The notes under the pieces: generated by a model
Told to the model about the DNA's origin: nothing
The model's input: the letters and a program-made list of their open reading frames with translations, nothing else
Database searches by the model: none
Position numbers and translations under genes: made by a program
Part shown: positions 11,560 to 22,502 of the stretch, piece by piece
Numbering within the stretch: the first letter of the stretch is position 1
How the letters are laid out: each line of letters begins with the position of its first letter
From: Haematobia irritans
Taxonomy: Eukaryota > Arthropoda > Insecta > Diptera > Muscidae
Direction: 5' to 3'
Assembly (NCBI RefSeq): GCF_050003625.1
Contig: NC_134398.1
Span: 98,311,479-98,375,478, forward strand
DNA length: 64,000 bases

Positions 11560-11721
11560 TGTACCAAGCGTATAACATGAAATGGATGAGATCAAAATAA
11601 ACTGTTACAACAACAACAACAACAACAACAAAAATTGTGAAAAGATAAATTTTAAAAAAGAATATTGAAAGGCAAATTTAAAAAATATAAACTAATGAAA
11701 TAAAAATTATATTATAGTGAA

Positions 11722-13466
11722 TCTATATATATAAAATTCAATCTATGTTTGTTTATTTGTTTGTTTGTTTATTTGTATGTTCCGAGTTGGCTCCGAAACG
11801 GCTGAACCGATTTACTTGAAACTTTCAGAGATCGTAGGGGGCGTTCATGTGGTGAAAATAGGGTACCTCATTTTTTGAGACCTGGTCGCGGAGGGGGACC
11901 TCCCCTTTGTCGGACTTTTTGAAAATTGGACCAAAGTTGACCGATTTGCTTGAAATTTTCATTGAAGATTGGGGTTGGTATCTAGACAAAGATCCGCTAC
12001 TTTTTATTTCGATATTTGGTGGAGGAGGGGGGCCTACCCTTTGTTCGACTTTTTTAAAGTGCAGTGAAAAAACTAAAATTCTCTAAATTATCTGAGATTT
12101 ACAGGGAACATGTGGTGGGGTTATGGAATTAATATGGGGTACCTGATGATTTCATATGTGGATGGGGAGGGGGACCTCCCCTTTGCCGTTTTTTTTTTTT
12201 GAAAGTACAAACAGAACTAAACTCCCCCGACTGAAATTTTACGGAAAAAATGGGTTATGAAATTTATATCAGGTTCCTGATTTTTTAATAAAAATAAAAG
12301 GGCATAGGGAGACATCCGCTTCTCTTAAGTACATACAGAGAAACAATTAAACTTTACCGAGTTACTTGAGGACTGGGGAGAGGTTACGATATTAATAGTT
12401 GATACCTGATTTTGTGATATTTGGACGGAAGAGAGGCCGCCCCTTTAGGCTTATAATTTGCTTGACATTTTCTGGGACGTTTACAAAAGATACGCTACAT
12501 CACTTTTCGATATTTGGTCGGGGAGGAGGTCCTCCTCTAAAACTGCAAAAAAAATTTAGTTTTCTTGAAATTTACAAAAGCAGTGGGGGAAGGTTATGAA
12601 CGAAGACGGCGTTTGTCGATATTGTATCGGGGAAAGTGACGTCCCTTTAAAACAATAGAGCAAAATTTAAACATCGCCGATCTACTTGAAATTTACAGGG
12701 AACGTGGGAGGAGGTAATTAAATTTATACATGATTTTTAAATTAGTATATGATTTTTCGATATCTGGTTGGGGAAGGGGAAAATTGAAATAAACTTTGTC
12801 GATTTACTTCGATAGAATTTATAGGGACCATTGAGTAGTTGCGAAATTAATATAGGGTACGTGATAGTCCGATATCAGGTCGGAGTGGTGCGAAGGTGGG
12901 GAGAGGGTTCCCTTTTGTCCGTTTTTTTTCTTAAATTGAAAGTAGAGGGTTGTCCGTAAATGGGAACTCGGTACATAATTTTATGATTTTTGCACAGGCT
13001 TCTGCCAGACTTCTTTTTAGTAAAGAACTTAAATTTACAAAAAATTGGTAGCCAACGTAGAGGGTGCATCATTTTCCAACATTTAAGCAAATGTTAATGT
13101 GGTAAAATTTTTTACTACTTTTGCTTTTTCCGATTTATTGGATAATATAGTGCTTAATTTTCAGATATGTTGAGGAAAAGGATACCTTTCCTTGACAAAC
13201 CACACTTAAAATTCACAAGCAATATAGAAGATTGTCCAACTACTTGAATACAGAACATTATTAAAAAAAAATTGGAGGAAAGGGTACACCCTCTCCCGCC
13301 ATATTCGTACCTATAAACGAAAAATTAAGTAGTCCGATTTGTTTAAAAGAATTCAAATCTTTTCGAATTTGTTTTCAGCACGAAGCATATAGTTGACTAA
13401 GTTAACGCAAAATGTTCTTCCAAATACGCTTCGGAAGGCGCAGCGAAGCGGGCCGGGTTACGCTAG
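11722..13466 (+). mobile_element. Non-autonomous Helitron with internal diverged repeats
   Basis: A 1745-bp element with Helitron ends: 5' TCTATATATATAAAA directly after A (11721), and 3' CTAG (13463-13466) directly before T. A 7-bp-stem hairpin (cgcttcg, 13427-13433, with cgaagcg, 13444-13450) lies 12 bases before CTAG. It encodes no Rep/helicase. The interior is a series of about nine diverged units (roughly 95-150 bp), each with a 'cttgaaatttacaggg'-like core and a 'gggacctcccctttg'-like core. The empty site is visible in a paralogous flank at 13590-13640. Confidence 0.85.
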
Positions 13467-13690
13467 TAAGAATATAAAAATTGGCAAAGGTAGAAATTTT
13501 TTGAAATTAAAGTGAATAGGAATACAAAAATTGTGAAAAGATAAATTTTAAAAAGAATATTGAAACGCAAATTTGAAAAATATAAACTAATGAAATAAAA
13601 ATTATATTATAGTGAATAAGAATACAAAAATTGGCAAAATGTAGAAATTAAGAAATGAAAAAAACTATTTCCAAGCCAAACATGATTGCA
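13467..13690. repeat. AT-rich unit duplicated around the Helitron
   Basis: Non-coding DNA that repeats the sequence lying on both sides of the LINE-C and Helitron insertions (8092-8118, 11639-11721, 13467-13490). The unit at about 13500-13650 runs uninterrupted through both positions where those elements are inserted, so it acts as an internal empty-site reference. No gene is seen. Confidence 0.7.
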
Positions 13691-15021
13691 GGCTACTTTT
13701 GGTAAGAAATTGTTTAATATCCTTGAAAATCCTATTTCCCAAATTTCAAATCCTTTTTCCTGATGAATTGACACAAAAACTTAGTGCCATGAGTACATCT
13801 TCAAAATTTTCTTCCTCTCAGAGGGATGAAATCAAGGCTATAGTGTCAGAATTTTTCAAATTAGACTCAAGTTCAGATGAGGGTTGCGATCACCCAATAG
13901 GTGTTGTAAAATATGAGGAACTTGAAAAAATTCCTGATATTGTTAAAACTATAAGAGAATTTTCAGGAAGACCTGGTGAGTTTGGGTCTTGGAGAAAATC
14001 CGTTGAAAGGGTATTAGACCTTTTCAAAGATTTAAAGGGAACAAGTAAATATTACGCTATTTTGCATACAATTAGAACAAAAATAGTAGGAGAGGCGGAT
14101 AAAGAACTTGATTCCTACAGAACCCCTTTAGATTGGCCATTATTCTGATAAGAGGGACATAGGAACCCTAGAATACCAACTATCTACAATGACACAGGGT
14201 CAAAAGTCCATAACGGAATATTATCAAACCGTATATCAGCATCTACACTGTTAGAAAAATATGTTTTTCATATGTTTCGATATAAACAAAATGTGTTTCG
14301 GGCACAATTTTTAAACACAATATATTTAAGTGCAAACATGTAATGTTCTCAAACTAACACTAAATGTTTGGAACACATATGTTAATATGTTAGAATATAT
14401 TATGTTTGGGGCATGCATGTTTCATAAAAATTATATGTGTGAATGTAAACATATATAAATTTACAAATTTCGATTAAACATATATATGTTGTGATATTTT
14501 ATTCAGAGAGCGAAAGAGAGAGAGAGTATAGAGAAAGAAATAGAGATAAAAACCGGGAGGGTTGACGAAAGATATCAAATTAACACAGCGAGAGAATCGA
14601 AAGAGAGCAATTTCTGTGAAACCGCTTATATGTTGTTTCGGAAACTGCTTTATGATAAGGCCAAAAATTTTATACGCTTAAGTCTAAATATTATTTAATT
14701 TAAGTCTAAATATTATTTAATTTGTGTATATTATAAAATTATTTATGTATGTTTATACTCGACCCCACGTTCTTCCTTTGTTAGAGTTTTTGAATTCCTT
14801 CCAAAATATCAAACTTTTATACCAAAACCAGTTTTTTATTACAAAATTGTTATTTTTGCAATAAAAAAATAATATTTTATCCAAAAGCTCAGTCCATTTC
14901 GTTTATATCAAGCACTGTTTCTGACTGTAAATCTTTAATAACCCACATTTCGAAGTTTCATTATAAAAATTTAATATAGTATAAATATAAATGCGTAAAT
15001 TAAAAAAAAACAATTGGTGTT

Positions 15022-15094
15022 TGGTCGGAGCAGGGATTGAACCCACGACCCTTTGCATGTACGGCAGACATGCTAACCACTGCTCCACGTTGCC
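15022..15094 (-). promoter_or_regulatory. tRNA-like pol III promoter (left head, element copy 1)
   Basis: On the minus strand this segment carries an A-box-like TGGAGCAGTGG and a B-box-like GGTTCAATCCC, spaced as in a tRNA. It is clearly related to the head of the SINEs at 4633-4988 and 57136-57452 (shared gttagcatg, gccttgcat and ggtcgtgggttc words across copies). It has no acceptor-stem pairing good enough for me to call a functional tRNA. Confidence 0.65.
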
Positions 15095-15208
15095 AACACA
15101 TGTATGTTTCTATTAAATAATGTTATGTTTGCATGGGCTCGTGGGCGCTGCAAACTATGCTATATAAATGTAACTTATAACGATAATTGTCTTCTGGTGA
15201 CTATAACA

Positions 15209-15285
15209 GCTACGTAGCTCAGTGGTAGTGTGTTGGCTTACAAACTGTATGGTCCTCGGTTCGATTCTCCGTCCAGGCGAAAGGT
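15209..15285 (+). promoter_or_regulatory. tRNA-like pol III promoter (right head, element copy 1)
   Basis: On the plus strand it has A box TAGCTCAGTGG and B box GGTTCGATTCT (one mismatch to consensus) with tRNA-like spacing, followed by a gcgaaaggtaaaa stretch conserved in all copies. It is transcribed away from the left head; the two starts are about 115 bp apart. This is a different tRNA-derived head from the SINE type. Confidence 0.65.
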
Positions 15286-16155
15286 AAAATTTAAAAAAAT
15301 TATAAAATTGAATAATTTCTTCAACATTATTTGTATTACAGAAAAAGGTGCTAAGAACTAAAAAATTTCGTGGAAGTGAAAATTATGTTAGGGAATGAGC
15401 ACAATCTTCTTTGGGGAAAATTCTTCCAAGCATATAATATTTTTGGCTCAAAATGCTTCCAAAAATAGAATATGTTCACATAAAACAAACATATTAATGT
15501 TTCGGCAGTATCCAATAATATATGTGCTTCCTGCAAAATATGTTTGGAACATATGTTAGAGAGGCGATTTTTTTTTTGAGGGTGTATCATTGATTTTGGA
15601 CAAGATTGCTTGTCTAGATTTAGACGATAGTAGTATGCTGGTAATGACTAACGCCTATCGAGATAAGGCCCTTGATACATTTATAAGGGGCTTAAGAGGG
15701 GATCTTCCAAGACTTCTATGCGTTAGAGAACCGTCTTCATTGCCTCAAGCACTACACATATGTCTTAAACTGGATAATATGAACTACCGTATGAACCAGA
15801 CATATGGACATACTCAGATAATGGAAAATGTAAGAAAAAATACCGCAGGACCTTTTACAAATTTTTATCCCCAGTTAGCTCATAAAGGTAGAACTGCAGG
15901 ACGACCGCTACCTCCGCGACTTCCTCCAAGACCAATGCAGCAGTCATTTAATGGTCAAACGACATATCAACCACGAAATTATACTTTACCAAATCCAGGA
16001 TACCAAAACAATTTTTCACCAAATCCAGGATATCAAAATAATTTTTATACTCAGAACCCATACCAACCTAGAAATTTTTCTGTACCAAATACAGGATATC
16101 AAACCAATTTTCCAAAAAGTCAGCAGACTTTAAAACTAAAACGAGGAACGGTAAA

Positions 16156-16494
16156 ATGATAAAAATTCTTTTGGACACGGGAAGTAATAAAAATTACATT
16201 AAACCCGAGTTAGTAGAAAATCCTATAGATAATCAAGGATACTTCACAGCAAAGTCAGTTAGCGAAAATATAAAAATAACCCATCATACCTTTTTAAGTA
16301 TTTTCGGACCAAAAATAGAGCCCATAAAATTTTTCCTTTTGCCAGGATTAAAAACATTTGATGCAATATTAGGTAGTGATTCCATGAGGGAATTATCCGC
16401 TGTTATTTACATATCTGAGAACTATTTTTGGATAAAACATATTGGAAAAATAGCCTCAACATTTCTTTCAAGACGTCAACAACATAGAATTTAG
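16156..16494 (+). pseudogene. Gypsy-3 protease
   Basis: Retroviral-type aspartic protease with active site L-L-D-T-G-S-N about 5 residues from the frame start, and a distal A-I-L-G-S-D motif near residue 75, both as in errantivirus proteases. It overlaps the end of gag by 4 bases (ATGA), a layout compatible with frameshift entry. The frame ends at 16494 inside the linker to RT; RT continues in another frame, so the gag-pol continuity is broken. Confidence 0.7.
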
Positions 16495-17063
16495 AACAGG
16501 ACACCTAACTAAGGAGCAATCAGCAAACTTAGGGGAGGTTATAAAAAAGCATTCCAACTTATTTACAGATCCTGATGAAAAACTAACTTATACCACAAAG
16601 GTGGTTGCTGAAATAAGAACGACTTCAGATACCCCACTGTACACTAGAAATTATACTTACCTTACGAGGAGTCGTTGACGAAGAAATAAAGAAGTTACTA
16701 AGAGATGAAATTATACAACCGTCTCGATCCCCATACAATTCTCCCATATGGGTCGTACCGAAGAAAGAAGATACTTCAGGTCAAAAGAAATATAAGGTAG
16801 TAATAGACTATAGCAAGTTAAATAGTATAACAATTTCAGACAAGTACCCTATTCCCGAGATTACAGAAGTTCTGTCTAATCTTGGGGGAAATAAATTGTT
16901 TTCGGTAATAGATCTAAAAAGTGGTTTCCACCAAATTCCACTTTGAGAAGAGGATCGAGAAAAAACGCATTTTCCATATGTAATGGGAAGTATGAATTTA
17001 CCAGACTCCCATTCGGTCTAAAAAATGGACCAGCAATATTCCAAAGAACATTAGATGACATTC
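16495..17063 (+). pseudogene. Gypsy-3 RT, first half, split by LINE-A
   Basis: RT fingers/palm pieces in more than one frame: E-E-I-K-K-L-L-R-D-E-I-I with S-P-Y-N-S-P-I-W-V-V-P-K-K (about 16675-16765), V-V-I-D-Y-S-K-L-N (about 16797-16823), then [13 protein letters not shown] (about 16900-16940), a TGA near 16945 and a frameshift. The frame runs to L-D-D-I-L at about 17053-17067, where the poly(T) of LINE-A begins. The remaining RT, with the catalytic Y-I-D-D motif, is 14.8 kb away at 31858. Confidence 0.75.
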
Positions 17064-17155
17064 TTTTTTTTTTTTTTATTATTTTCATCTATGGATTAAA
17101 CCCTTACAGACTAACAGTAATATATTACATTATATACATATTGTTTGTTAATATA

Positions 17156-18811
17156 TCAAGTATTTAATAATAATGTTATCTTTTTCTTTACATTGTATTT
17201 CTCTTCTGACAAATCAAGATAATAATAAAATTTATTGAATTCTTTACAAAGACGGCGAAGTGGATCGTTGTTTTCAAAGTTCGTTCGAAAGTATTCAATG
17301 TGGAGCAGTTCAAAGTTGCGGGTAGGTCTAAAGGGTACATTGAATGATATGCTGTTAATAAGGAAGTCAGATTTAAATCTTCCGTTAATTAAATCAACCA
17401 TAAAACAGATATTCAGCATGGTACGTCTACTTTTCAGTGTAGGTAATTTGATGAGCGATAGTCTTTCTTTGTAAGACGGCAAGGTTTGAGGTGTCCAGTT
17501 ATTCCGACGTAAACAAAACAGTAAAAATTGTTTCTGAACAGATTCAATACGATTGCAATGAATTTGGTACTGTGGGTCCCAAATTACAGATCCATATTCC
17601 AGGATAGGACGCACAAGTGAAGTATATAAGTTTCTTGTAACAAATGGGTCAGCAAATTCCTTACTCCAGCGCTTGACAAATCCAAATGATCCATAGGCCT
17701 TATTTACAGTCATAGAAATGTGAGATCTAAAATTTAGCATGCGATCCAAAAGTATTCCAAGATCTTTAAAGGATTCAACAGTTTCAAGCGTTGTGCCATT
17801 CAAGTTATAATTCGTGTCGATATAATTTAATCTATAAAAAGAGATATGCTTGCATTTCCTTATGTTCAGTTCCATCATATTTGATGAGCACCATCTGTAC
17901 ATGCTATTCAGATCAGATTGGAGTAAGGATTGGTCATCACTATTCCGAATAACCTTTATAATTTTAACATCGTCAGCATACATGAGAGTGTAACCATATT
18001 TAATGGCTGATGGAAGGTCATTTATAAATAAGCAGAACAATAGAGGGCCAAGATGACTTCCTTGTGGAACACCAGAAGGCACATGTATTGATTTTGAAAT
18101 AATGTTATCAAATACTACAAATTGTGTACGATTCTTTAGATAACTTTCAAACCAGGATACCATTAATTCACTGAAGCCCATGCGATGCAGTTTGTACAGT
18201 AAAAGTGAATGGTTTACTTTGTCAAACGCCTTACTAAAATCAGTATAAATGACATCAGTCTGTAAACGATCTTTAAAGCCTTCATTAACCATTGTAGTCA
18301 ATTCCAAGATATTTGTTATGGTCGAACAAGATTTACGGAAGCCGTGTTGTTTAGGCGATAGAAGAGAGGAGACTTGATGATTCAAACTATCAGAAATAAT
18401 TTTCTCCAACAGTTTTGGAATAGCACTTAATTTAGCAATGCCTCTATAATTCGTAATATCTGACTTGCTTCCATTTTTAAATAGCGGAATGATAAATGAA
18501 TTCTTCTACAATGTAGGAAAGTGACCTGTGCGCAAAGATTCATTAAACAGAAATGAAAGAGCAGTCGAAAGAGAATGAGCACAATATTTGAGGATGTTAC
18601 TGGGAATCCCATCAGGGCCCGGGCGATATGAACATTTTATCTTTTCCATATAACTCATCACAATATCAGGAGAAATAAATGGAGTAGTGAATGTCGAATA
18701 TTCCTGTATCTTATATGGGTACGCATCAGATTGCTTGAAATCCTTATGGCAGTAAGTTGTTGCAAAGAACTTTGAAAACAAATTACATATAGATTCATTA
18801 TCATCCCCTTC
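17156..18811 (-). pseudogene. LINE-A reverse transcriptase
   Basis: RT of LINE-A in one frame from about 18811 down to 17156, with a single TAG at 18506-18508. Motifs: P-G-P-D-G-I-P (about residue 50 from the 18781 Met), N-Y-R-G-I-A, T-D-F-S-K-A-F-D-K-V-N-H (catalytic Asp), S-G-V-P-Q-G-S-H-L-G-P-L and Y-A-D-D-V-K (catalytic). The C-terminal region is basic and aromatic without RNase H. Only the one nonsense codon separates this RT from an open frame, although the element has lost its 5' half and is split by two insertions. Confidence 0.8.
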
Positions 18812-18822
18812 AACAGCACCAT

Positions 18823-18963
18823 GGTTAGGTTAGGTTAGGTTAAAGTGGCAGCCCGATTAAGATTCAGGCTCACTTAGACTATTCAGTCCATTGTGATACC
18901 ACATTAACTAAAAGTACCCATTACATATGGGCACTTCTAGTTTTAACCGCTGAACCTTCTTGA
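18823..18963 (-). other. LINE-B 3' UTR and (CCTAA)n tail
   Basis: 140 bases after the ORF2 stop. On the element's strand it includes gtggtatcacaatggactga and onwards to a short array of CCTAA units. The same block forms the 3' end of both SINEs in the window (identical over about 42 bases, aside from the variable spacer before the tail). In LINE/SINE pairs this is the region recognised by the LINE RT. Confidence 0.85.
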
Positions 18964-20967
18964 TTATTTTTCTTTGTTGAACCAACCAGATTGTTCCAAA
19001 AACATTAGCAGACTGCTTAAGTTAACGTTTTCCAGATCCGCCAGTAATCTGAAGCTATATGCTCCTAAAAGTTGCTTGCGCTTTACACAAAATGCAGGAC
19101 ACTCACACAAGAGGTGTTTAATTGATTCTTTTTCCTCCGCATCATGACAGCTCATACAATAGTCATTATACTTCGCGCCAATAGTTTTTGCAAAATCGCC
19201 TATCAGGCAGCGACCCGTTATAGCAGATATCAGGAGTGATATCTGACGTCTCGAGAACATTAGCATATCTAGTGTGCGGTTTAAGTTGAAATGGGGCCAT
19301 ATTTGCTTGGTGTCGTTACAACCCTTGCAATTCTCCCATCGAACATTTGCCATCCTAACAGCCTTCTCACGCAGCATGAGCTTGCAGGTAGCTAGGGGCA
19401 TACCAACAAATTCCAGTTCCCCTGGAATATGTAAGGTAGTCCCTAGCCTTGCCAACTCATCCGCTTCGCAGTTCCCCGGTATGTTCCTATGGCCAGGCAC
19501 CCATATTAGGTGAATATTGTACTGCTCAGCCATCTCATTGAGAGATTTGCGGCAGTCGATGGCCGTTTTCGAGTTGAGGAACACAGAGTCCAAGGATTTT
19601 ATTGCAGGTTGACTGTCTGAGTATATATTAATGCCAATATTTGTTGGAACATTACTTCTCAGCCAATTCGCCACCTCTCTTATTGCTAATATTTCAGCCT
19701 GAAAAACACTACAGTGATTAGGTAATCTTTTCGCTATTCGAATTTCCAGATCTTTAGAATATACTCCGAACCCCACTTGTCCATTCAATTTGGAGCCATC
19801 AGTATAGAAATCTATATATCTTTTATTCCCCGGGGTCTGTGTACACCACGCCTCACTGTTGGGAATTAGAGTTTCAAACTTTTTGTCGAAAAGTGGTTTT
19901 GCCAGGGTATAATCCACTACGTTAGGCACATCTGGCATTATTTTGAGGACCGAACTATGGCCGTACATTTTTTCCGACCACAGCGATAGCTCGCGCAACC
20001 GCACAGCCGTTGTTGCAGCTGACTGTTTGGCCAAAATGTCTAAAGGCAATAGATGTAGCATGACATTAAGGGAGTCTGTTCCTGTCTTACTAAATGCGCC
20101 TGAGATACATAAGCTCGCCATACGCTGAACTTTATCTAAACAAGTCGGTTTCTGAAGTGCCGGCCACCAGACTACAACACCATATAGCATTATAGGTCTA
20201 GCTACTGCAGTGTATAGCCAATGCACAATTTTTGGTTTTAGTCCCCACTTTTTCCCTATTGCCTTTTTGCACGAGTACAAAGCTACCGTGGCTTTTCTCG
20301 CCCTCTCTTCAATATTAAGCCTAAAATTCAGCTTCCTGTCCAAAATAACGCCAAGGTATTTTGCACACTCACCAAAGGGAATTTCAGTACCCCCTAAGGA
20401 AATGGGCCTAACCGTGGGAGTTTTACGATCTTTGCAGTACATGACTAGTTCTGTCTTTGCTGGATTTACACCAAGACCATTATCTTTCGCCCATTTCTCA
20501 GTCATCCGGAGAGCTCTCTGTATAATATCTCTGATTGTGGATGGGAATTTTCCCCTGACTGCTAGCGCCACATCATCTGCGTATGCCACCACTTTTATCC
20601 TTTCTTTTTCTAGGGAAACCAGAAGGTTGTTTATAGCAACATTCCAAAGAAGAGGTGATAGAACTCCTCCTTGGGGAGTGCCTCTGTTCACATACCTTTG
20701 TATGTTTGCTTGCCCTAGTGTGGCTGAAATACGTCTCTTTATTAGAAGTTCGTCTAACAGCCTAAGTATACCTGGATCAACATTATTGAACGCCCCTTCG
20801 ATGTCTAGAAACGCCACGATTGTGTATTCTTTGACAGATAGTGAGCTTTCAATAAAGCTGACTAGTTCATGCAATGCGGTCTCAGTAGACCTGCCCTTCG
20901 AGTATGCATGCTGTCGTTTCGAGAGCAAACTTGAATCCACGCTAGTTCTAAGATACATGTCTATCAT
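18964..20967 (-). pseudogene. LINE-B ORF2, C-terminal: RT and RNase H
   Basis: 667 codons open. RT motifs: A-F-L-D-I-E-G-A-F-N-N-V (catalytic Asp, about residue 54), R-G-T-P-Q-G-G-V-L-S-P-L-L-W, and A-Y-A-D-D-V-A-L-A (about residue 129). An RNase H domain follows: D-F-Y-T-D-G-S-K (about residue 386), F-Q-A-E-I-L-A-I (Glu), Y-S-D-S-Q-P-A (Asp) and W-V-P-G-H. The C-terminal finger is C-M-S-C-H-D-A with H-L-L-C-E-C. The Met at 20967 is internal; real translation would come from the upstream frame, separated by a single indel around 21010-21025. All catalytic residues that I can check are present. Confidence 0.85.
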
Positions 20968-22502
20968 CCTCTCCAGGGTCTTAAGTAGGAATGAGGATAA
21001 GCTGATTGGTCGGAGGCTTTTCCTGCTTTAGGTATGAAGACGACTTTTGTTTCCCTCCACTTTTCTGGAATATATGCTAAGTTTACACATCGTTTATATA
21101 TCACCGTCAACCAGGGGATAACTCTTTCAGCCACTGCCTGTAACTCCGCCGGAGTAATTCCATCAGGTCCGGGGGATTTGAATGGTCCAAAGCTATTTAA
21201 AGCCCATTTTATTCTAGATTCCGACACAATTTCCTCGATAGGAAATGATCGCTGAGCCTCTGTTACACCGCCGGAACATGGTTCAACCGTCTGATTTCCA
21301 GGGAAGTGTGTGTCCAAAAGTACCTCCAACGTCTCCTCACTGGACGTTGTCCAATTTCCCTCCGATGTTTTAATGAAACCTGGAGCGGTGTTAGTGGATG
21401 CTAGTACCTTCCGTAGTCTGGAAGCCTCTGACGTATTCTCAATACTGCTACAGTAATCATCCCAAGAGTTTTGTTGAGACCTTCTCAGTTCTCGTTTATA
21501 TTCTCTCAGATTCATCTTGTAAGTGTCCCAATCCTCCGGAGCTCTTGTGGACTTTGCTTTGTTAAAGAGCTTCCTGCAGGATTTCCTCATATTACTTAAC
21601 TCCGTAGTCCACCATGGCGGCCGATTTTTCCCCCTTGGCTTTCCTCTAGGGCAAGCAGCTTTCAGTGAAATGTTGAAGGCCTTAGTAATCCGCTCCACTG
21701 CGTGTTCGATATCTTGCACTGTGCTCATATTTGTCTCCGGCATTTCCGGTATCATCGAATTGAACGATTCCCTATACCTATTCCAATCAGCTTTCCTAAC
21801 ATTTGGCGGAAATATGGTCTTTGAAGTACGAACAGCCAATCTGAAACTGATGTAGCGATGATCTGAGAAGCTATGTTCCCTCAAAACTTGCCACTCAGAT
21901 ATCTTATCATTCAGTTCCGGAGAGGTCAACGTTACGTCCAAAACCTCTTGTCTGTTCCTGGTGACGAAGGTTGGTGCATCTCCCTTATTGCAAACTACCA
22001 GGTTAGTACGCAAAATAAACTCTATTAGCGACTCTCCCCTTGCATTAGTATCACTACTTCCCCAAATACTATGATGTGCATTTGCATCGCATCCCATAAT
22101 GAGTTTTGTCTTTGTTTTTAGTGACTCCTCAACTAAGGTCTTAACGGCACAGGGTGGCATCTCCCTATCATGTCCCATGTAGACCGAAGATACCCAATAT
22201 TTGCATGTGGATATCTCTAGACTGGCTACGACAGTGTCTGCATTGCTCAATGAAGGAAGCAGAAACAAGTTTAGTTCGTTTTTAGCAATTATACATGCTC
22301 GATTTATATCGGTACCGGTATTATGCAAAAGTTTGAAACCCGGAGTGCTTAATTCACAGATCTTGTTCTTATATATGTATGGTTCTTGAATAAGAACTAT
22401 ATCTATGTCTCCTTTCATCAGGAGAACTTTTAAGGCAGCACAAGCGGCCTTACAATGGTGAAGATTTATCTGGAGGAACCGTAGAACCATCCAAATTTTC
22501 AA
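20964..22502 (-). pseudogene. LINE-B ORF2, N-terminal: endonuclease and RT start
   Basis: APE-type endonuclease followed by the start of RT. The endonuclease has L-Q-I-N-L-H-H-C near the N-terminus, I-Q-E-P-Y-I (catalytic Glu, about residue 40), M-G-C-D-A-N-A-H-H (about residue 137) and S-F-S-D-H-R-Y-I (about residue 212). The linker is basic. RT begins with P-F-K-S-P-G-P-D-G-I-T-P (about residue 446). The frame is lost about 15 codons before its stop. The start at 22502 overlaps the end of ORF1 by 53 bp in another frame, as expected for re-initiation or frameshift-type expression in this clade. Confidence 0.85.

Larger units (their letters stand above)
8119..11627 (+). mobile_element. LINE-C, non-LTR retrotransposon with (CAA)n tail
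   Basis: A 3.5-kb element flanked by the 11-bp duplication acaaaaattgt (8108-8118 and 11628-11638). It encodes an N-terminal zinc-finger segment, an APE-type endonuclease and an RT, and ends in (CAA)n instead of poly(A). No RNase H domain is seen. There is no in-frame ATG inside the element upstream of the first domain (the ATG at 8096 lies in flanking DNA), so it is probably slightly 5' truncated. I place it in the broad I/Ingi/Jockey assemblage of APE-type LINEs; the clade is unsettled. A frameshift around 9357 separates endonuclease from RT. Confidence 0.85.
14246..15584 (-). mobile_element. TA-flanked DNA element with two tRNA-like promoters, copy 1
   Basis: A 1339-bp non-coding element flanked by TA (14244-14245, 15585-15586); the gag frame of Gypsy-3 resumes across one TA. 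Ends are cactgttagaaaaatatg and, on the other strand, caccctcaaaaaaaaaatcg. Both ends share CAC but are otherwise weak inverted repeats. The outer 300-400 bp at each side is dense in AAACATA/TATGTTT words. The centre holds two tRNA-like segments with pol III boxes pointing away from each other. I call this orientation minus relative to copies 2 and 3. No transposase is encoded. Confidence 0.85.
13789..16159 (+). pseudogene. Gypsy-3 (errantivirus-like) gag, interrupted
   Basis: Gag of an errantivirus-like Ty3/gypsy element. The ATG at 13789 is preferred over the one at 13699 because the Ser-rich, then acidic N-terminus starts there. The capsid-type segment contains [12 protein letters not shown] frameshift near 14135 moves the frame, and a DNA element (14246-15584) then splits the gene. 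The frame resumes across one TA at 15585. The C-terminal part is Pro/Asn/Tyr-rich with repeated NPGYQNNF units and has no zinc knuckle, as is usual for errantivirus gag. It overlaps the protease start by 4 bases. No 5' LTR or primer site was recognised, so the 5' end is probably lost. Confidence 0.75.

Noticed and set aside
11722..13466. CRISPR-like repeat array
   Set aside because: Units are diverged, unequal in length and lie within clear Helitron ends in a eukaryotic context.
15022..15285. Two possible tRNA genes
   Set aside because: Pol III boxes are present, but the acceptor and anticodon stems do not pair well. They recur inside three copies of a transposable element, so they are SINE-type tRNA-like heads.
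20210..21031. 273-codon plus-strand open frame
   Set aside because: Lies antisense to the LINE-B RT, with no family signal; a shadow of the real frame.
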